Assembly (NCBI GenBank): GCA_039583875.1 | Contig: CM077157.1 | Coordinates: 79,856,346 to 79,920,345, forward strand | Direction: 5' to 3' | DNA: 64,000 nucleotides | Source: Platanthera guangdongensis | Taxonomy: Eukaryota > Streptophyta > Magnoliopsida > Asparagales > Orchidaceae | Part shown: in pieces, positions 21,640-32,123 of the stretch | How positions within the stretch are numbered: the first letter of the stretch is position 1 | How the letters are laid out: each line of letters starts with the position of its first letter | Made by a program: the position numbers and the translations under genes | Notes under the pieces: model-generated | Database searches by the model: none | The model's input: the letters and a program-made list of their open reading frames with translations, nothing else | What the model was told of the DNA's origin: nothing

Positions 21640-23153
21640 TGAAAGTGCAACTAGATCTGATATACTCTAGAGAGGGGGTGAATAGAGTATATGGTGCTTT
21701 AAAAACTTTTACAAACTTTTACAACAATTGTTGTAATATGTGTGAGCAGGGAAGCAGAAATAAATCTAATCACAGTACTAAGGTAAGCAAAAACTAAGCA
21801 CAGAGAAAATCAAGTCCAGAAACAAAAATGAAAGCAAGCAGAACCAGAAGACACAAGGAAATATAGTGGTTCCCCAAACTTGGGTACATCCACTCTTCTA
21901 CCACCCTAGGTAGGAATCCACTGCAGGATGAGTTGATCAGGTGTCCTGGGCACCAATGAGCTTTTGATAAGGTACTCAAAAACCAAGACAGATTTTTTGA
22001 TCAGGTGTCTTGCCACCAATGAGCTTTTGACAAGGTGCTCAAAAACCAGGTTCAAACTTTTGAAGGGAGTTTGAAAAACCCTTTATAGAATGGGGGTGAG
22101 AGAGTGATGGCAGTCTTCTCTTTCTCAAACAACTGAGAAAACTATGTGGATTGTTGTCAAAGCTCCCCCTGAATTCTTGAAATCTTCAGGAAGAAAAGCT
22201 TTGCTGAGGGTGATAGGCCTTCAAATATTGAACTCCAACAATGGATGATTTCAGCAAAAGGGACTGAAATGTTGAGTGTCTGGAGTCTGGAATATGTTGG
22301 CCTTGAACACTTTGAAAACTAAAGAGATCTGAGGATTTTGAGAAAGCTTGATCTCCTTTGATGAGTGTTCTTCAGAATTTTTTTAGACAGAAGATTTTTG
22401 AGGTTGTCTCTGTAATCTGTATTGTGTGTGCTTTGTGTTGTGAGAGATTCAAAAATCCTGTCCTTTATTCTCTGGTACAGAATAAAATATTATTCTCTGT
22501 CAAGAATAGTCGTTGGTCTATATTGATTGCATCCTTAATTGCATAATCTCTTTTTGAGGAAAGTCCACAGAATTATTCCTTGAAAAGTCCCTTGAAACTT
22601 GGTCCAGAATTGAATGAAAACGGCTAGCAAATCTCTGAATTAATTGCAGAATAACTCCTAACTGATTTGAATTTGAATTCTGGAAGTTATCAGAAATCGT
22701 CGAACTGAGCTCTGCTATCGTCGAGCTGAGCTCAGCGATCTAGAAATACATAGCAGCAAAATAATCGTCGATCTGAGCTCAAAGATCGTCGAACTGAGCT
22801 CAGAGATAAAGATCTAATGCAGAGTCAAAATCGTCGACCTGAGCTCACCGATCGTCGAATGGAGTTCGACGATATTATGAAGTTGAGCTCAGCGATCGTC
22901 GAATGGAGTTCGACGATCTGTCGAAGTTGAGCTAGACGATCGTCGATCGGAGTTTGACGAATCGTCGTGCTGAGCTCGACGATCAGACTTAGTCTCCAGA
23001 CAGAAAAACTTGGTCTTCAGGGCAGCTTCCAAACCTAGACTTCTAACCCTTAGACTCAATTCTAATTGACCTTTTAAGTTATACAGGAGGTCAAGCAAAG
23101 GTTCCTAGAGACATAGTGATCCTGACCCAAATTAGTAATAGGGTGTTCCAACA
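21640..23153 (-). repeat. Element E 3' LTR
   Basis: TGAAAGTGCAAC to GGTGTTCCAACA, followed by the polypurine tract (plus view ATCTCCCCCTATTTGGG). It carries the G-loop hairpin (21660-21692), a minus-strand TATA-like TTCTATAAAGGG near 22080, and the ATCGTCGA palindrome array. The 23154-23324 gap is 3' untranslated sequence with an (AT)n run near 23270. Confidence 0.93.
22690..22990. repeat. ATCGTCGA/TTCGACGAT palindrome array (E 3' LTR)
   Basis: Units read ATCGTCGAACTGAGCTCNNNN, 21 bases start to start where directly adjacent, and some are full inverted repeats ATCGTCGAA-5 bases-TTCGACGAT. GAGCTC is itself a palindrome inside each unit. About ten units are present. Confidence 0.88.
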
Positions 23154-23324
23154 ATCTCCCCCTATTTGGGTTAGGATTACTATTTACAGACTTTGGAAAA
23201 ATTTAAATAACAACATACAAGTATTAAGCAGAAAAACAACAGCTAGACAAGCAGAAACACAGAGATATATATATATATCATCCAGATAATAATCAGAATT
23301 CACAGAAACTGTCACCTTACAATG

Positions 23325-26255
23325 TCACTTCTTCTCTTTGCCTTTAACCATTTTAATTTCTCTGTTAGGGTTTAGGGCTTCTTTGTTGGACCTGGTGTCA
23401 TCTGCTGCACCGAAATAAGTTTGCTTTGTAGGCCTGGGAACCACAGCAGCAGGATGCAATTCCATATATCTCTCAGCATCAAAGAATTTACTGGAGCCAT
23501 ATTTCTCTAGTTCTTTTTGTCTTTGCTCAGACATTGTAGAAATGTTGGAAGAATCCAATCCTTGATCTCTGGCCTTCTTAATCTGATCCAGTGCAGCCAA
23601 TTCTTTTAACCTGGCAGTCCAAGCAGCTGGGTTATTTTCAGGGTCCTCAAAAGGTACAGGTGGCTCATACATGTTGGAAGGATTGTCTTGAGGAGGCCTG
23701 ACAGACACAGTCTCTTTTAGCTTATAGGGGAAAGGACCTGATGATGTATCAGATGAAACATGTCCTCCCCTAGAATATGGGTGCTGCCTGGAATACCATT
23801 TGGAATAAACTTGAATATCTCTCTGATTACCCCTGTATCCTCCTCTCCTAGAATATGAACCCCTGGATTGGCTTTCCCTTTGATAGGATCTGGCATGAGG
23901 TTGATAGGGAGCCTGGCTTCTAGCTGGGGGTTGACTTGCAGAGTTTCCACCTGCACCTGCATCAGGAGGAGGTGGTGGAGGAGGATGAGGGTGCTGGAAT
24001 TTGGAAGAGCCCTTCTCATATCTTCTCTTTTTCTTCATGGCTTTCAGCTGGTTTTTAGAATATTGCATCCAATGTTCAGTGATTGGGCAGTTATGCAGAA
24101 TGTAGTAAGGAATGTCATTGTTATCTTTGATTTTAGCAGGAGGAACCCTTTTCATAGCCTTGCTCCTTGCCTTCCTTTTCCTGGCAATGATAGCAGATGA
24201 ATCATCAGAGTCTGTTTTAAATTCATCAGTCTCAGAACTCTGGTCATCATATACAGCATCTATTCTCTTCATTAAATCTTTCTTTAGCTGAACAGCAGCA
24301 GATGAGGCAGAAGGTGAGATAGCAGCAGCAGGGACAGCAACAGAGACAATAGCAGAGACATCAGCAGATACAGTCTCACTTACAGCAGAAACAGCAGATT
24401 CACTCTCAACAACAGAAACTGGAGAGTTGATAGCAGCAACAACTTCACTGATAGTAGCAGAATCATCATCAAAAATTGCAGCAGGCTCAATTGTGGCCTC
24501 TATCATCAGAAGATCCTTGGATATTGGCTCATCAGAAGCAGTTGGAACTTCAGCAGCAGCAAGAATATCTACAGCAGCAACATCAATATTTTCAGAAGCA
24601 AAGTCAGTCCTTTCTTCAACAGCAGCAGCAGCAGCAAGAGGAGGAGCAGCAGTCACAGAAATAGCAGCAGCAACAGCAAGAAGGCTTTCTTCATGTGGCA
24701 TTTGCAGTAGGAGGCACAGCAGCAGCAGCAAGAGGAGGAGCAGCAGTCACAGAAACAGCAGCAACAACAGCAATAAGGCTTTCTTCATGTGGCATCTCCC
24801 CCTGCCTAGATGCAGATACATCTGGATCAAGGCACACTGCTGTGGGTGCTGCCTGAGGGAAGAGGGAGGAGAGCCTGGCAGATAGAGCTGCCACTGACTG
24901 GTGTAGAGGAGCTAAGGAGGTCTCCAATAGGAGAGAGAGCCTGGGGGCAATCAGCTCATACAGCCTGTCAGCTAGGGCTGAGAGGTCTACTTGCTCAACA
25001 GCTGGAGCAGAGGTAGATGGAATAGGAGTAGCTGAAGATTCTGGAAGTGGAGGGCTGGAGAGTGGTGGTATGGATGGCTGAGGTGTTGGGATTGTGGATA
25101 TGGAGGACAAGGGGATGGATATGGATGGAGTGAATGTTGGTTGATCAATGATGTGGTGTAGGAGGTCTTGGAATGAAGTGGAGGAGGAAGGTAATTCAGG
25201 AGGAGATGAGGGGGAATCATCCATGAAGGAATCATCCAGAAGAGTGAAGGATGGAATGGATGGTGATGATGTGATATCTGGTGGAGGGTAGGAGAATAGT
25301 GGTTGGATATGGTCTGCTGGTGGAGGTAGAATGAGTTCTGGAGATGGAGTTGAGTTGGAGATGGGCTGGATATGGTAATGGTGGATGGAGCTGGAGTGGT
25401 GGATGGTAAGGGAAGGGATGGAATTGGAGGAGGAGGAGAGGCAGCAACATCAGCAGCCAGGTCATCTGCAGGGGCAGAGACCTGTGGAGGAGTGACTCTT
25501 TGAGTCCTGGTGCCTGAAGGAGCACTAGAGGAGGGCCTGCTAGGCTTGCTTATTTGCATGTCCCACTTGCCAAAGAGGGCACAGGTTAGTCTCTTGGAGG
25601 CATTTATGTGAACTCCAGAGGAGACCAGCAAGACAGGGCACCTGGTCTGCAGAAAAACTCCAAGAATCCTTCCAAAGTTTACAAAACTCTTGTTTATTTT
25701 CTTCTTGATGAGGTCAAAGAACACCTCTCCCCAGTTCAGATTTTTCTTATCCACCAGAGCTCCCATGAGACAGAGCTGATGTCTGGATATAGTATCATGA
25801 GCTGAGTGCTTTGCCAGCAGCACTTTCCCTACCACATCTGCCAGGAACCTGTATTTAACAGACAGATTCCTCTTGAATAGCTTGCTAGGGTTTCCCTCTG
25901 GATGACCCATCCTGGCAAGCAGGTCAGAAAATTCTTCTCCTGATAACTCAGCAATATCTTCTCCATTTCTCAGTCCAAAAACTTCTGTTAAAACTGTGGG
26001 GGTCAAGGGTACCTGATTTCCAGCAATAGACCCAACTATTGTGTTGTTATCTTGATTATGAGCAGTATACACCCACTCTTTGATTTCATCTGAAGCCAGC
26101 TTGATCCTGGTGGTCATGAGGGCAGTTAGATTCTGATCCTTGAATAAACCCAGTATGTCTTGGAAAATCTGGTCAGTGGTGTTGAATGATTCTATATCAA
26201 TGTCAAAGCCTGCATCAAACTTCATTGCAGCTAGGACAGCAACTGACACAGCCAT
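23325..26255 (-). pseudogene. Element E env-like protein, frameshifted
   Basis: Positioned between pol and the 3' LTR like the env-like frame of D. ATG at 26255 gives MAVSVAVLAAMKFDAG; the N-terminal block (RFLADVVGKVLLAKHSAHD...LNWGEVFFDLIKKKINK) aligns by eye with D. A Pro/Ser-rich region follows, where the frame shifts near 25345-25385 and continues as PPPADH...MDDSPSSPPELP. A direct repeat of about 95 bases (around 24620-24790, MPHEESL...TAAPPLAAAA encoded twice) and another shift precede an Ala-rich, then Lys-rich, then Arg/Gly/Tyr-rich (SRRGGYRGNQRD) C-terminal part ending at 23325. Role unknown; no convincing membrane anchor. Both genomic copies carry the same breaks. Confidence 0.78.
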
Positions 26256-26748
26256 TGTACCTGCAAAAACTCAACAAACAAAACGACCAAGCGTAGAACT
26301 GTTTGGAGGGAAAGAAAATCCTGCAGAGAAATCGAAAGCGCAAAAGAGAACGACGGCGAAAAAAGAGTTTTATATTAGGGTTCGACGCAGAATTGGAAAG
26401 ATCGTTGAACTCAGTTCGACGATCGAGGCTTCTAAAGGAATCTGAAGAGTTTTCAACATCGTCGATCTCCGTTCGACGATATTGGAGAGCGTCGAACTCC
26501 GTTCGACGATCGTTCAGATAACATAATCGTCGAGCGCCGTTCGACGATCGTTGACCGGAAGAGATAGTTCATACTATCTGAGAGGCGCTGAACTCAGTTC
26601 GACGATTTTGGAAATCGTCGATCTCCGTTCGACGATCTTGGGGCAAATCGTCGAGCGCCGTTCAGAGAGCAGAAAAATTCTAGACACTAAGAAAAATCAG
26701 AGAGTTTGCCTAGTATTGGTCAATTTTTAGCTTTCAAAATCTTGGATA
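26256..26748. repeat. Spacer between E pol and env-like frame with the E palindrome
   Basis: Noncoding. ATCGTCGATCTCCGTTCGACGAT-type inverted repeats (arms of 8-9 bases) recur about six times at 26398-26665. This is the second of three locations of the motif in E, the same arrangement as in D (LTR plus pol/env spacer). Confidence 0.85.
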
Positions 26749-29700
26749 TTATTTAAGGCTTCCTCCATCTAACATTCCTAACTGGTTTAGGAAGAAGGTG
26801 TGTTTCTTTTCATCCAAGGGCTTGGTGAAAATATCTCCCCTTTGCAAATCAGTTGGGATATATTGTAATTCAATTTTATTCTTTTCAACATTATCCCTTA
26901 AGAAATGATGCCTAATCTCTATGTGTTTTGTCCTACTATGGAGGACTGGATTTTGAGCTATGGAAATAGCACTTGTGTTATCACAAAAGATTTTAGACTT
27001 CTCTAAGTTGTAACCATAGTCTAGGAGTTGGTTTTGAATCCACAATATTTGTGAACAACAACTGCCTGCAGCCATATATTCAGCTTCAGCAGTTGAAGTT
27101 GACACATATGTTTGTTTCTTACAAAACCAAGAGACAAGTCTGTCACCAAGGAACTGACAAGTTCCACTGGTGCTTTTCCTGTCAATTCTGCATCCAACAT
27201 AATCAACATCTGAGAATCTAGTTAAATCAAATGCTGAATCTTTTGGATACCAGAGACCTAGATTTGGACAACTTTTAACATATCTGAGAATCCTCTTTAC
27301 TAAAGTTAGGTGTGACTCTCTAGGGCTTACTTGGAACCTAGCACATATACATGTAGCAAACATTATATCTGGTCTACTAGCTGTAAGATACAGTAAAGAG
27401 CCAATCATTGCTCTATATGTTGTCTGATCAACAGGTTTCCCATGTTCATCAGCATCTAATACAGCATTGGTAGGCATGGGTGTTTTCATACAAGATGCCT
27501 CAGACATACCAAATCTCTTAACCAGTTCATTTGCATATTTGGTTTGAGAAATAAAGATGCATTCAGCATGTTGTTTGACTTGCAATCCTAGGAAGAAAGA
27601 TAGCTCACCCATGCTACTCATCTCAAATTTAGAATGCATTAGGTTAGAAAACCTTCTGCACAATTTGGAGTCAGTAGAACCAAAAATGATATCGTCTACA
27701 TAAATTTGTACTAGTAGGGTATGAGACTTATGGGTTCTAATAAAAAGAGTTTGGTCTACTCTACCCCTTATAAAACCATTTTCCAAGAGAAAGCATGCTA
27801 AGGTCTCATACCATGCTCTAGGAGCTTGCTTGAGACCATATAATGCTTTATTTAATCTAAAAACATAATCAGGATAAGTTGGAGAGATAAAACCTGGAGG
27901 TTGTCTGACATAAACTTCCTCTTTGATGTCTCCATTTAAGAAAGCACTTTTGACATCCATCTGATATACTTTAAAGCCTTTGTGAGCTGCATAAGCTAGA
28001 AAAATCCTGATGGCTTCTAATCTTGCAACAGGTGCAAAAGTCTGGTCGTAGTCGATTCCTTCTTCTTGAGAGTATCCTTGAGCAACTAGCCTTGCCTTGT
28101 TCCTTATAATTACTCCTTGATCATCCAGTTTGTTTCTGAATACCCATTTTGTTCCAACAATGGAATGATCCTTAGGCTTTGGCACTAGTTCCCATACTTT
28201 GTTCCTCTCAAATTGATGCAACTCCTCTTGCATTGCAATGATCCAGTGTGGATCTTGCTCTGCATCTTGAATGGACTGAGGTTCAATTTGAGATAGGAAG
28301 CAGGTGTGCAACAGGTTTTGGTTGACCTGATTTCTGGTTTGCACACCAGCTGAGATTTCTCCAATTATTTGGGAAATTGGATGGTCTCTTGATGTTACTA
28401 AATCAACAGGGGGTGTTGATTGTTCACCAACCTGTGTTGTTGTTTCCTCTTGTGGTACAACAACTGGCTCTTCAGGTTGTGCTTCAAAATGTTGATCATT
28501 TCCTTCATCTTCACTGCTTTCATCCTCTTGAGTAACCTGTAACCTGTTCAATTCTTCAACTAGAGAATGTTCCTGCAAAGGTTCTATGGTAGAAGAATTC
28601 TTCTCCTTGAAAGACATGTTAGTTTCATCAAATGAAATGTGAACAGATTCCTCAATTTTCAAAGATGATTTGTTATAGACCCTATAGGCCTTGCTGATCA
28701 TGGAGTATCCCAGAAACACTCCTTCATCAGCTTTGGCTTGAAATTTTGCTAAATATTTCTTGTCATTATTGTGAATGTAGCAAATACAACCAAATACTCT
28801 AAAATAGTCAACTTTAGGTTTCTTTCCTTTGAGTAATTCATAGGGAGTCTTTCCCTTTAGTTTATGTATCAGACTTCTATTCAACACATAGTTGGAGGTG
28901 TTCACTGCCTCTGCCCAAAAGGATAGAGGTAGATGAACATCTGACAACAATGTAGTGACAGATTCAATAAGGGTTCTATTTTTTCTTTCAGCTACCCCAT
29001 TTTGTTGAGGAGTTCTAGGAGCTGAGAAAGTATGTCTGATCCCTTCACTCTGACAGAACTGTTGCATAAGAAGAGAATCAAACTCTGTCCCATGATCACT
29101 TCTGATCAGGGCAATGTGAGTATTGAACTCAATCTGTATGCATTTGAGAAACTCTATCAGACACTTAAAGTTATCAGACTTCTTCCTTAGAAAGAACACC
29201 CAAGTGAATTTAGAGAAGTCATCTATAATTACTAAAGTGTAGGATTTCCCTCCTAGGCTTTGTACTGTGATGAGTCCAAAAAGATCCATGTGTAACAGAT
29301 ACAATATCCTAGGTGAATCACTCTTATTAAGTGACTTAAAACTGTTTTTAGTTTGCTTGCCTAATTGACAAGCCTTGCAGAGTCCTTCCTTCTTGTAGGG
29401 GCCAGAAGGTAGTCCTCTAACAAGGTTGTCTTTGGATAGCCTAGCAATAGTTCTAAGGTTTAGGTGTCATAATCTCTTATGCCATAAAACATTTGGTCTA
29501 CAGACTGAATTAAACAAGCAGATATCTACATCAGTTGAAAGAAAATCTACTAGGTAGATGTTACCTTTCCTTTTACCTGTCAACACAGTTGTGTTGTCCT
29601 CTGACTTGATTTTGCATAAGGTTTTGCTGAAGGTCACCAGGTAGCCTTCATCACACAGCTGACTGATGCTAATTTGGTTGTGCTTCAGTCCTTCCACATA

Positions 29701-29914
29701 AGCTACCTTCTTGAAAGTTACTGATCCAATCTGGACTGCACCATATCCTTTAGTTTGTCCAAAGTTGGAATCACCAAAAATAACTTTGGGTCCAAGCTTG
29801 GCTCTGAAGGATGTGAGGTTGTCCTTATTCCCTGTCATGTGCTTAGAGCACCCACTATCCAAATACCATTGCTGGTTAGATGTTGGATAGGTCTTCACCT
29901 GCACATAAGACAAT
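26749..29914 (-). pseudogene. pol: Element E pol (copia), one internal stop
   Basis: Protease WYLDSGCSKHMTG (about residue 20), pre-integrase WHKRL then TGA at 29464-29466 where Gly is expected, and zinc CxxC (CKACQLGK). Integrase has [15 protein letters not shown] and [12 protein letters not shown] has [38 protein letters not shown] and [11 protein letters not shown]; RNase H has [21 protein letters not shown] and [10 protein letters not shown]. Apart from the TGA the frame is open to TAA at 26749. RNase H in this copy reads FSDVDYVG, against FSDADYVG in the duplicate. Pol lies in the +1 frame relative to gag, overlapping its end. Confidence 0.92.
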
Positions 29915-31990
29915 TCATTTGTTTTTGACCCAGTTTACCTTGGGCCTAGGTTGATAACCTCTAAATTCAGAAATGAAAGACATTCCAGGTTGACTCTTAT
30001 ATCCTTCAGGATGATATCTCCTTGGAGGTAAAATCCATTCAGTATAAGGGTTAAAAGTTTGAGATGAAGGACCCTTAGGATTCAATTTTGATTTGCCTTT
30101 GAAAAGGTTTCCAGAGCTCTGACCTCTGTTCGACGATCCTGGAGCTGCGTTCGACGATCTTGGGTCAGATCGCCGAGCTCCGTTCGACGGTCGACTATGG
30201 CTGAGGTCAGGTATATGAGATCGTCGACCTGTGTTCGACGACTTTGGCTGAGATCGTCGATCTGCGTTCGACGATTTTGCCTGAGATCGTCGAGCTGCGT
30301 TCGGCGATCGTCGATCTTCATTCGGCGATCGTTGATCTACGTTCGACGATTTCTGCTGGGACTTAGTTTTCTGAGGCAGATCAGAATTTTTCCTAGCAAC
30401 CTCTACAACTCCCTTTCCCTTGTCAGAAATAAACTTGATGGGAGTTGTTAGAACAATAGGCTGGCTGGATGAGGCACCCAAGCCCAGTGTACTGTTAAAT
30501 CTAGAGTTCACTGTGCTTGTGATGTCCATCAGCTTGATGCTTCTCCCATTAAGGGATTGTTCAAGCTTCTTGGCCTCAGAGAGCTCACTTTTCAGTGAAG
30601 CTATCTGTTCCCTACAGCTCTCCAACTCCTGAGAGAGTTTGAGGTTTTCTGACTTTAAAACATTGTGTTCAGATAATTGATTTCTGAGAGAGATAATCTC
30701 TTTCTCAGACTTTAGCAGGTCTAAACACAGTGCTTTAAATTCAGATTTAAAATCTTCTGAACTAAAATCAAAAGAGCTAATTACCTGATCTTCTTCAGGT
30801 TGGGTCTCTGAGTCTGACTCTGACTCCTCTTCCTCTGAATTGTGTTGTGAGGCATTAATTGCCATCATACAGAACTCCTTTTCTTCTGCATCATCCTCAT
30901 CATCACTTGAGCTAGAAGAGGCTTCTGACTCCTCTTCTGTCTCACTCCAGGATTCAACAACAAACCCTTTTCTTGTATGCTTATTTTTGCTTGAAGAAGG
31001 TTTGCCATTTCCATTCCTTTTAGAGTCTTTCTCCTTTCTTCTTTCTTTTCTGTCCCTTCTGTCCTTGTTCTTGTTCTCTGGACAGTCAGGAACTATGTGC
31101 CCTGGTTTCCTGCAACCAAAGCAGATAATGTCTTTATTGTTGCTAATGGACTTGTCATACCTTGGCTTGTCCTGCTCCTTGTATGATCTTCTTCTGAAGT
31201 CCTTTCTGGCCATCTTGTAGAATCTTTTGGCCAACAAGCTGAGTAGTTCATCATTGCCTGTAGCTTTATCTTCAGGCAGATCCTCAGTTGCCTTAAATGT
31301 TATGGTCTTCTCTTTCCTTGTGGCTGGTGAAACAACCTTCTGTTCTTCCTCTCTATTCTTGATGAGTAGCTCATAAGATTTGAGCTTACCCAGCAAAGCT
31401 TCAGTGGTGATCTCATTTAGACTTCTGGCATCCTTAATTGGCCAGATTCTTGAATCCCAAGTGCTGGGGAAGCACATTAGGATCTTGTCATTAAGTTCAG
31501 TTAGAGAAATCTCTTTGTCCAATGTCCTTAGTTCACTGACAATTAGACTCAGTCTGTTGTACATGTCTCCCACTGACTCAGTCTCTCCCTTCTTGAAGTT
31601 CTCATATTGAGAGATGAGATGAGATCTTCTGTCCTTTCTCTCATCAGCTGAGCCTGAGACTATTTCTGAGAGCTTGTCCCAAATTTCCTTGGCTGAATTG
31701 CATTCAGCTACCTTTTGAAATATGTCATCTGACATTGTCTGGGCTAGGATGTTCATAGCCTTGGCATCAGCTACCTTCCATTTTTTGATGTCAGCATCTG
31801 TTCCTGATGGAGATGGAACAGCATTTGTACTTGTGCTCTCTGGGGGTCTTGGACACACTATCAAAACAGAATTAAAAATATCTTCGTCAATGGAATTCAT
31901 GTAAAGTCTAATCCTTGCCTTCCAAAGTGCAAACTTGGATAGATTGCACACTGGAGGTCTGGTGCTAGCATAATCTTTGTTTTGGGTCAT
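29915..31990 (-). CDS. gag: Element E gag (Sirevirus-like), intact
   Basis: Complete 691-residue Gag that would build the virus-like particle. I choose the ATG at 31990 (MTQNKDYASTRPPVCN); five codons upstream are open but begin with TTG. The N-terminal half is the UBN2/copia Gag domain (FALWKARIRLYM...EIWDKLSEIVSG...LISQYENFKKGE). One CCHC zinc knuckle CFGCRKPGHIVPDC is near residue 290-305. Then follow an acidic Ser/Glu region, a coiled coil (about residues 430-500) and a C-terminal SSNxxRRS repeat tract encoded by the E palindromes, ending in VNWVKNK. Longer than ordinary copia Gag, as is usual in Sireviruses. Confidence 0.92.
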   Translation of the reverse strand: MTQNKDYASTRPPVCNLSKFALWKARIRLYMNSIDEDIFNSVLIVCPRPPESTSTNAVPSPSGTDADIKKWKVADAKAMNILAQTMSDDIFQKVAECNSAKEIWDKLSEIVSGSADERKDRRSHLISQYENFKKGETESVGDMYNRLSLIVSELRTLDKEISLTELNDKILMCFPSTWDSRIWPIKDARSLNEITTEALLGKLKSYELLIKNREEEQKVVSPATRKEKTITFKATEDLPEDKATGNDELLSLLAKRFYKMARKDFRRRSYKEQDKPRYDKSISNNKDIICFGCRKPGHIVPDCPENKNKDRRDRKERRKEKDSKRNGNGKPSSSKNKHTRKGFVVESWSETEEESEASSSSSDDEDDAEEKEFCMMAINASQHNSEEEESESDSETQPEEDQVISSFDFSSEDFKSEFKALCLDLLKSEKEIISLRNQLSEHNVLKSENLKLSQELESCREQIASLKSELSEAKKLEQSLNGRSIKLMDITSTVNSRFNSTLGLGASSSQPIVLTTPIKFISDKGKGVVEVARKNSDLPQKTKSQQKSSNVDQRSPNEDRRSPNAARRSQAKSSNADRRSQPKSSNTGRRSHIPDLSHSRPSNGARRSDPRSSNAAPGSSNRGQSSGNLFKGKSKLNPKGPSSQTFNPYTEWILPPRRYHPEGYKSQPGMSFISEFRGYQPRPKVNWVKNK
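30115..30355. repeat. E palindrome array inside the gag coding region
   Basis: ATCGTCGAGCTGCGTTCGGCG-like units, three of them directly tandem at 21 bases (about 30285-30350), plus several more with spacers. On the minus strand each 21-base unit encodes seven residues of the type N-x-D-R-R-S-P, so the repeat keeps the frame. Same motif as in the LTRs (22690, 33180) and the pol/env spacer. Confidence 0.88.
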
Positions 31991-32110
31991 GATTTGTGCA
32001 AACAAAGTCTAATAATAAAATACCAAAGAAACACAGATCTAGTTTGAGATCTTGGGGTTCAGGTGTTAGCTTGTACAACCAATCAGATATGGTATGTTTA
32101 ACCAACCTCC

Positions 32111-32121
32111 CTCTGATACCA
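32111..32121 (-). promoter_or_regulatory. Primer binding site of element E
   Basis: Minus strand TGGTATCAGAG sits two bases from the 5' LTR border at 32124. iMet-type. The gag leader 31991-32110 contains nothing else recognisable. Confidence 0.88.
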
Positions 32122-32123
32122 AT

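Noticed and set aside
24427..24885. 152-residue plus-strand Ala/Ser-rich frame
   Set aside because: Antisense shadow of the Ala-rich env-like frame caused by GCA/TGC repeats.
30082..30321. Open frame rich in DRRTQLDD repeats
   Set aside because: Alternative-frame reading of the palindrome tract inside gag; the gag frame explains the region.
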